Part shown: one piece after another, positions 61,131 through 64,000 of the stretch
How positions within the stretch are numbered: position 1 is the stretch's first letter
Layout: every line of letters begins with the position of its first letter
Origin: Monosporascus cannonballus
Lineage: Eukaryota; Ascomycota; Sordariomycetes; Xylariales
Length of the DNA: 64,000 bases
NCBI GenBank assembly: GCA_004154925.1
Contig: QJNS01000124.1
Span: 1 to 64,000 of the forward strand
Reading direction: 5' to 3'
Translations under genes and position numbers: made by a program
The notes under the pieces: generated by a model
Told to the model about the DNA's origin: nothing
The model's database searches: none
What the model saw: only the letters and a program-made list of their open reading frames with translations

Positions 61131-64000
61131 ATATTTAAAGAATTCAAATTTTGTCCTAAAAGCTGTTTTTTATTTATATCTTTTCTTTATTTTGATAAGG
61201 TTATATCTATTTTTAAAATTAAGTATTATAAACCACTTAATTCCGTAAAATCGGTTTTTTATCTTTACAATTAAGGGTAATAATATTCGATCCTTGATAA
61301 TGATATTAGTTAATTATTAATAATTAATTCTAAGTTGTAATTTCTTATTTTTCTTAAGTATCAAGAATATAAGGTAACCTACTGGTAATTTCGAAGGTTA
61401 AATCTATTTTTTCTATAACCGACTTTTTAGGTATGCTCTGAAAATACGTAACTTATTTTCGTTAAAATTGTAAATGGGGGAAAACTTTATTAAAAATCCT
61501 TTGTAAAAAATTATTTTATAATTCCATTCGCTATATTCTTGTAATTTCGTATCGAGTTCCTTTCTAAAGAGCTATTCGTATTTATGGTATTGTGGTAGTA
61601 TATTAGTTAAATCTTTTAACTTTTGGGGCTGCTGCCTTTTTGAATCATTATTTAATTACTTTAATTTTGCTTTGATAATAATAACGATACGTCGTATTGC
61701 TCTTTGATATCCGTTTTTTTTCTTGTATTTTGTCCTTTTAGGTGGTAAAGTTTCTATCGTATCTTTATACTTATATTTATCGCTATTATCGATCGAATAT
61801 GAAGATTTTAATTTTTTTTCTTATTTGCTAATAGCGTGTAAAACGAACTTTATCTAACCAGTCCCGCTATTAATTAAGATTCCGTATTGGCATATTCATA
61901 GCAATCTTAAAAATATATTGTAATTCTTTAATAGAACGATATCGAAATTAATTATCTGGTATCGTCCTTAAATAAAGCTTTTAAGGTAATTAATTTTGCG
62001 TATAATTCTTTTATTATCGTAAGCGAATCCCTGACTTTGGGTATTCGTTATTGTATAAGGTTTTAATTTGTATTTCTATAGTAATTTAAGCTTATTAACT
62101 ATATTCGATATAATGTAATTTCCGCCCAGAGTTCCCTAATTTATTATTGCGGTATATTAATAAGTTCCGAATCGTATTTTCAAAATTATATAGTTATTAA
62201 CGTTTTTTATCGTCGCGTTTAAAGCCTCTTTTGGGAATTTTTTCTAATTCCTTTAGGTTTTGTTATCCTGTGGCTTTCTTATAGGTAATTCTTTTCTTTT
62301 AACTTTTGTTCGAATTTTTCAAATTTTGTTTATGTTTTTTCGTTTGACGCATTTAATTACTATATCTGTCATTGTTGCCGGCGTACTGTTCCTTCGAATT
62401 ATATTAATTGTTTTCGGTTTTATTATAATCTTTCTTCTTATTAGGTTAATTATTTTCTCATATTTACGAATGCATCCCATTATACATTATCCTGGCTGTT
62501 ATTCCAAAATTATCTTATAAATTAACGTATTTCTTCCTTAATAACCTTTTTTTCGTAAAAGTCTATAATAAATACTAATTAAAAATGGAAGTCCGTATTA
62601 ATTTTTTGGCAATATTTTTCCATTATATACTGGATTAATTTCTTTTCCCTTTAATGATCATATTACTAATAATGACAAAAAAGGTCTTTTTACGGGCACT
62701 GCTTTTTTTTAGGCCAGCCTTTTCCGTCGACCAGCTGCTAAACGTTTTCTGGGGCTATAAATCGAAATTATTGATATTATTGTTTATCGTTCTTGTTATT
62801 TCCGGTACGGTTTGGAAAGTTAAATCCTTCAAAATATATACGGGTAATTTGTTCGTAAATATATTATTTTATTTTTTTCGTGATCGGGGTGTTCTTGTCG
62901 TCGACAATATATGGCATGCATTCTGCCGTATCGATCAGAGATTCCGGACAAATCTTTTCTGTTTAATCTTAATATTCGCGTAACTATCCTTATAAGGTTT
63001 CTTATTATGCTCGCGACATTTATTAGGCCAGCTTTTTAGCTTTTCGCATTTTTCTTCGGATTTCTTATCGTAATAATATTTATTAAACCTTTTATCATAA
63101 AGGACCCGGTACGTACTTAAGCCAAATTATATTAATAAATTTACTTTCGTTCCTTTGATTTTTTTTAGATTATCCCTTAGGTATAGATTTCTAGTTATTT
63201 TAATAACGTTTCTTCGATGTCTTATATTATATTACTTTATATCTTATTTTATTATAATTATAATATTTAGTTTGGTTTTAATCTTTCCTATAAATAATTG
63301 TTAATTTTATAAATCATGGTTTTATACCGTAACAAATATTGCCACGTCGAAAAACGTTAGTATTAGTTATATATCGGGGTTTGTTATTATTCTTTCCTTT
63401 AATGCCTTCAGTACGTTATGCATATTATCGTTTGTCAGTTTTAACTACTATAACGATATAATCCGATAAATAATTATGCCGATTAAACTTAAAAATTGTT
63501 TTTATATTTCTTTTTTTACGTTTTCGAAAAACTTAGCTATTAATATTTTTGTTTCCAATTTATTTTAGCTGCTAATTAAACGAACGTATTACTGTAATTA
63601 GATACGGATCCTTTTTATCGTAATTATTAGATCTGCATTTCGGCTTTTATTTTCTTATTTATTATTCCGAAAGCTTTCGTTAATACTTATTCTAATTGTT
63701 CGTAATGTTTATAAATTCGTATTTTAAGTTTCGTTTTTCGACTAGCAAAATAACGTATTTTCTTATAACGGATTCCAACCAAATAACCGTATTTTCGGTA
63801 AGCCGTCTAACTGCAAATTCCATTTGTACAATAAATATAACAAATCGAATAAGAAAATACCCGAAATATATTCGGCATTAAGTTAAAAATAATTATAACT
63901 TAATCGAGGTTTTATCGAAAAGTTCTGGCTTAGAAAACTTAAAAACCTTTTTTAATTCCTTCGTAAAATTCAGCTAAATAACTTAATTTGCTTAAAAAAG

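Larger units (their letters stand above)
22500..64000. other. RIP-mutated AT-rich block made of nested retrotransposons
   Basis: From about 22.5 kb to the window end, G+C is very low, TpA is common, reading frames are riddled with stops, and no intact gene is present. Recognisable pieces are Ty3/gypsy gag, reverse transcriptase, RNase H and integrase fragments and their LTRs. Compared repeat copies differ by transitions (see element F), the hallmark of repeat-induced point mutation in ascomycetes. Short GC-richer islets remain at about 22,920-23,060, 29,540-29,880, 33,090-33,265, 36,930-37,215 and 58,300-58,830. Confidence 0.93.
58158..64000 (-). mobile_element. Element E: minus-strand Ty3/gypsy, runs off the window
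   Basis: Order on the minus strand from the window end: gag-like block near 62,100-62,200 (matching A, B and C), reverse transcriptase 60,918-61,130, RNase H near 60,430-60,480, integrase zinc-binding region near 59,860-59,930, then the 3' LTR at 57,754-58,157. The 5' LTR lies beyond 64,000. An extra degraded frame runs on the opposite strand at 58,322-58,816. Confidence 0.82.

Noticed and set aside
22500..64000. CRISPR array, bacterial plasmid or prophage in the AT-rich part
   Set aside because: No regularly spaced repeats and no bacterial-type genes; the repeats present are LTRs and gypsy polymerase pieces.

Overview
The window looks like a scaffold segment from a filamentous ascomycete (Pezizomycotina, most like a Sordariomycete). 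The support is short introns (about 47-64 nt, one of 242 nt) with CTAAC-type branch sites, a secreted GH11 xylanase, typical ascomycete housekeeping genes, and a sharp switch from roughly balanced base composition to a very AT-rich block carrying the transition pattern of repeat-induced point mutation (RIP).

Left part, 1 to about 22.5 kb, is a gene-bearing compartment. In order it holds a GH11 xylanase (minus), mitochondrial p32/MAM33 (minus), a possible small Cys-rich protein (minus), TMA16 (minus) divergent from exonuclease EXO1 (plus), an Ariadne-type RBR ubiquitin ligase (plus), a gap of Ns with a poly-C run, a mitochondrial 1-Cys peroxiredoxin (minus), a broken CorA-like membrane transporter gene (minus), and a zeta-class GST / maleylacetoacetate isomerase (minus). 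Exon structures were worked out by hand from splice signals and family resemblance. The genes are unrelated housekeeping or catabolic functions, not a metabolic cluster. Spacers of 0.8-2.7 kb hold nothing else I could recognise.

Right part, about 22.5 to 64 kb, has no intact gene. It is a stack of RIP-degraded, nested Ty3/gypsy-type LTR retrotransposons. Two plus-strand copies of one family lie side by side (A about 22.9-29.6 kb, B about 29.8-36.9 kb). Truncated pieces follow (C minus, D plus). A structurally complete minus-strand element of another family (F, 43,092-50,499) has 206-bp LTRs, a 5-bp target duplication and a polypurine tract, and is inserted inside an LTR of a further minus-strand element (H). 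A last minus-strand element (E) starts with its 3' LTR at 57,754 and runs off the window. Small solo-LTR-like insertions (23,233-23,364 and 32,834-33,264) are nested in A and B.

The most interesting signal is a degraded open frame on the strand opposite to pol, about 155-165 bp inside the 3' LTR, seen in E (58,322-58,816, plus), in B (minus, start at 36,366) and probably in A (minus, start near 29,146). In E and B the first codons share the same spacing for a C-x2-C-x6-C zinc-cluster-like start, and a second shared block lies downstream. This suggests the family carried an antisense accessory gene.
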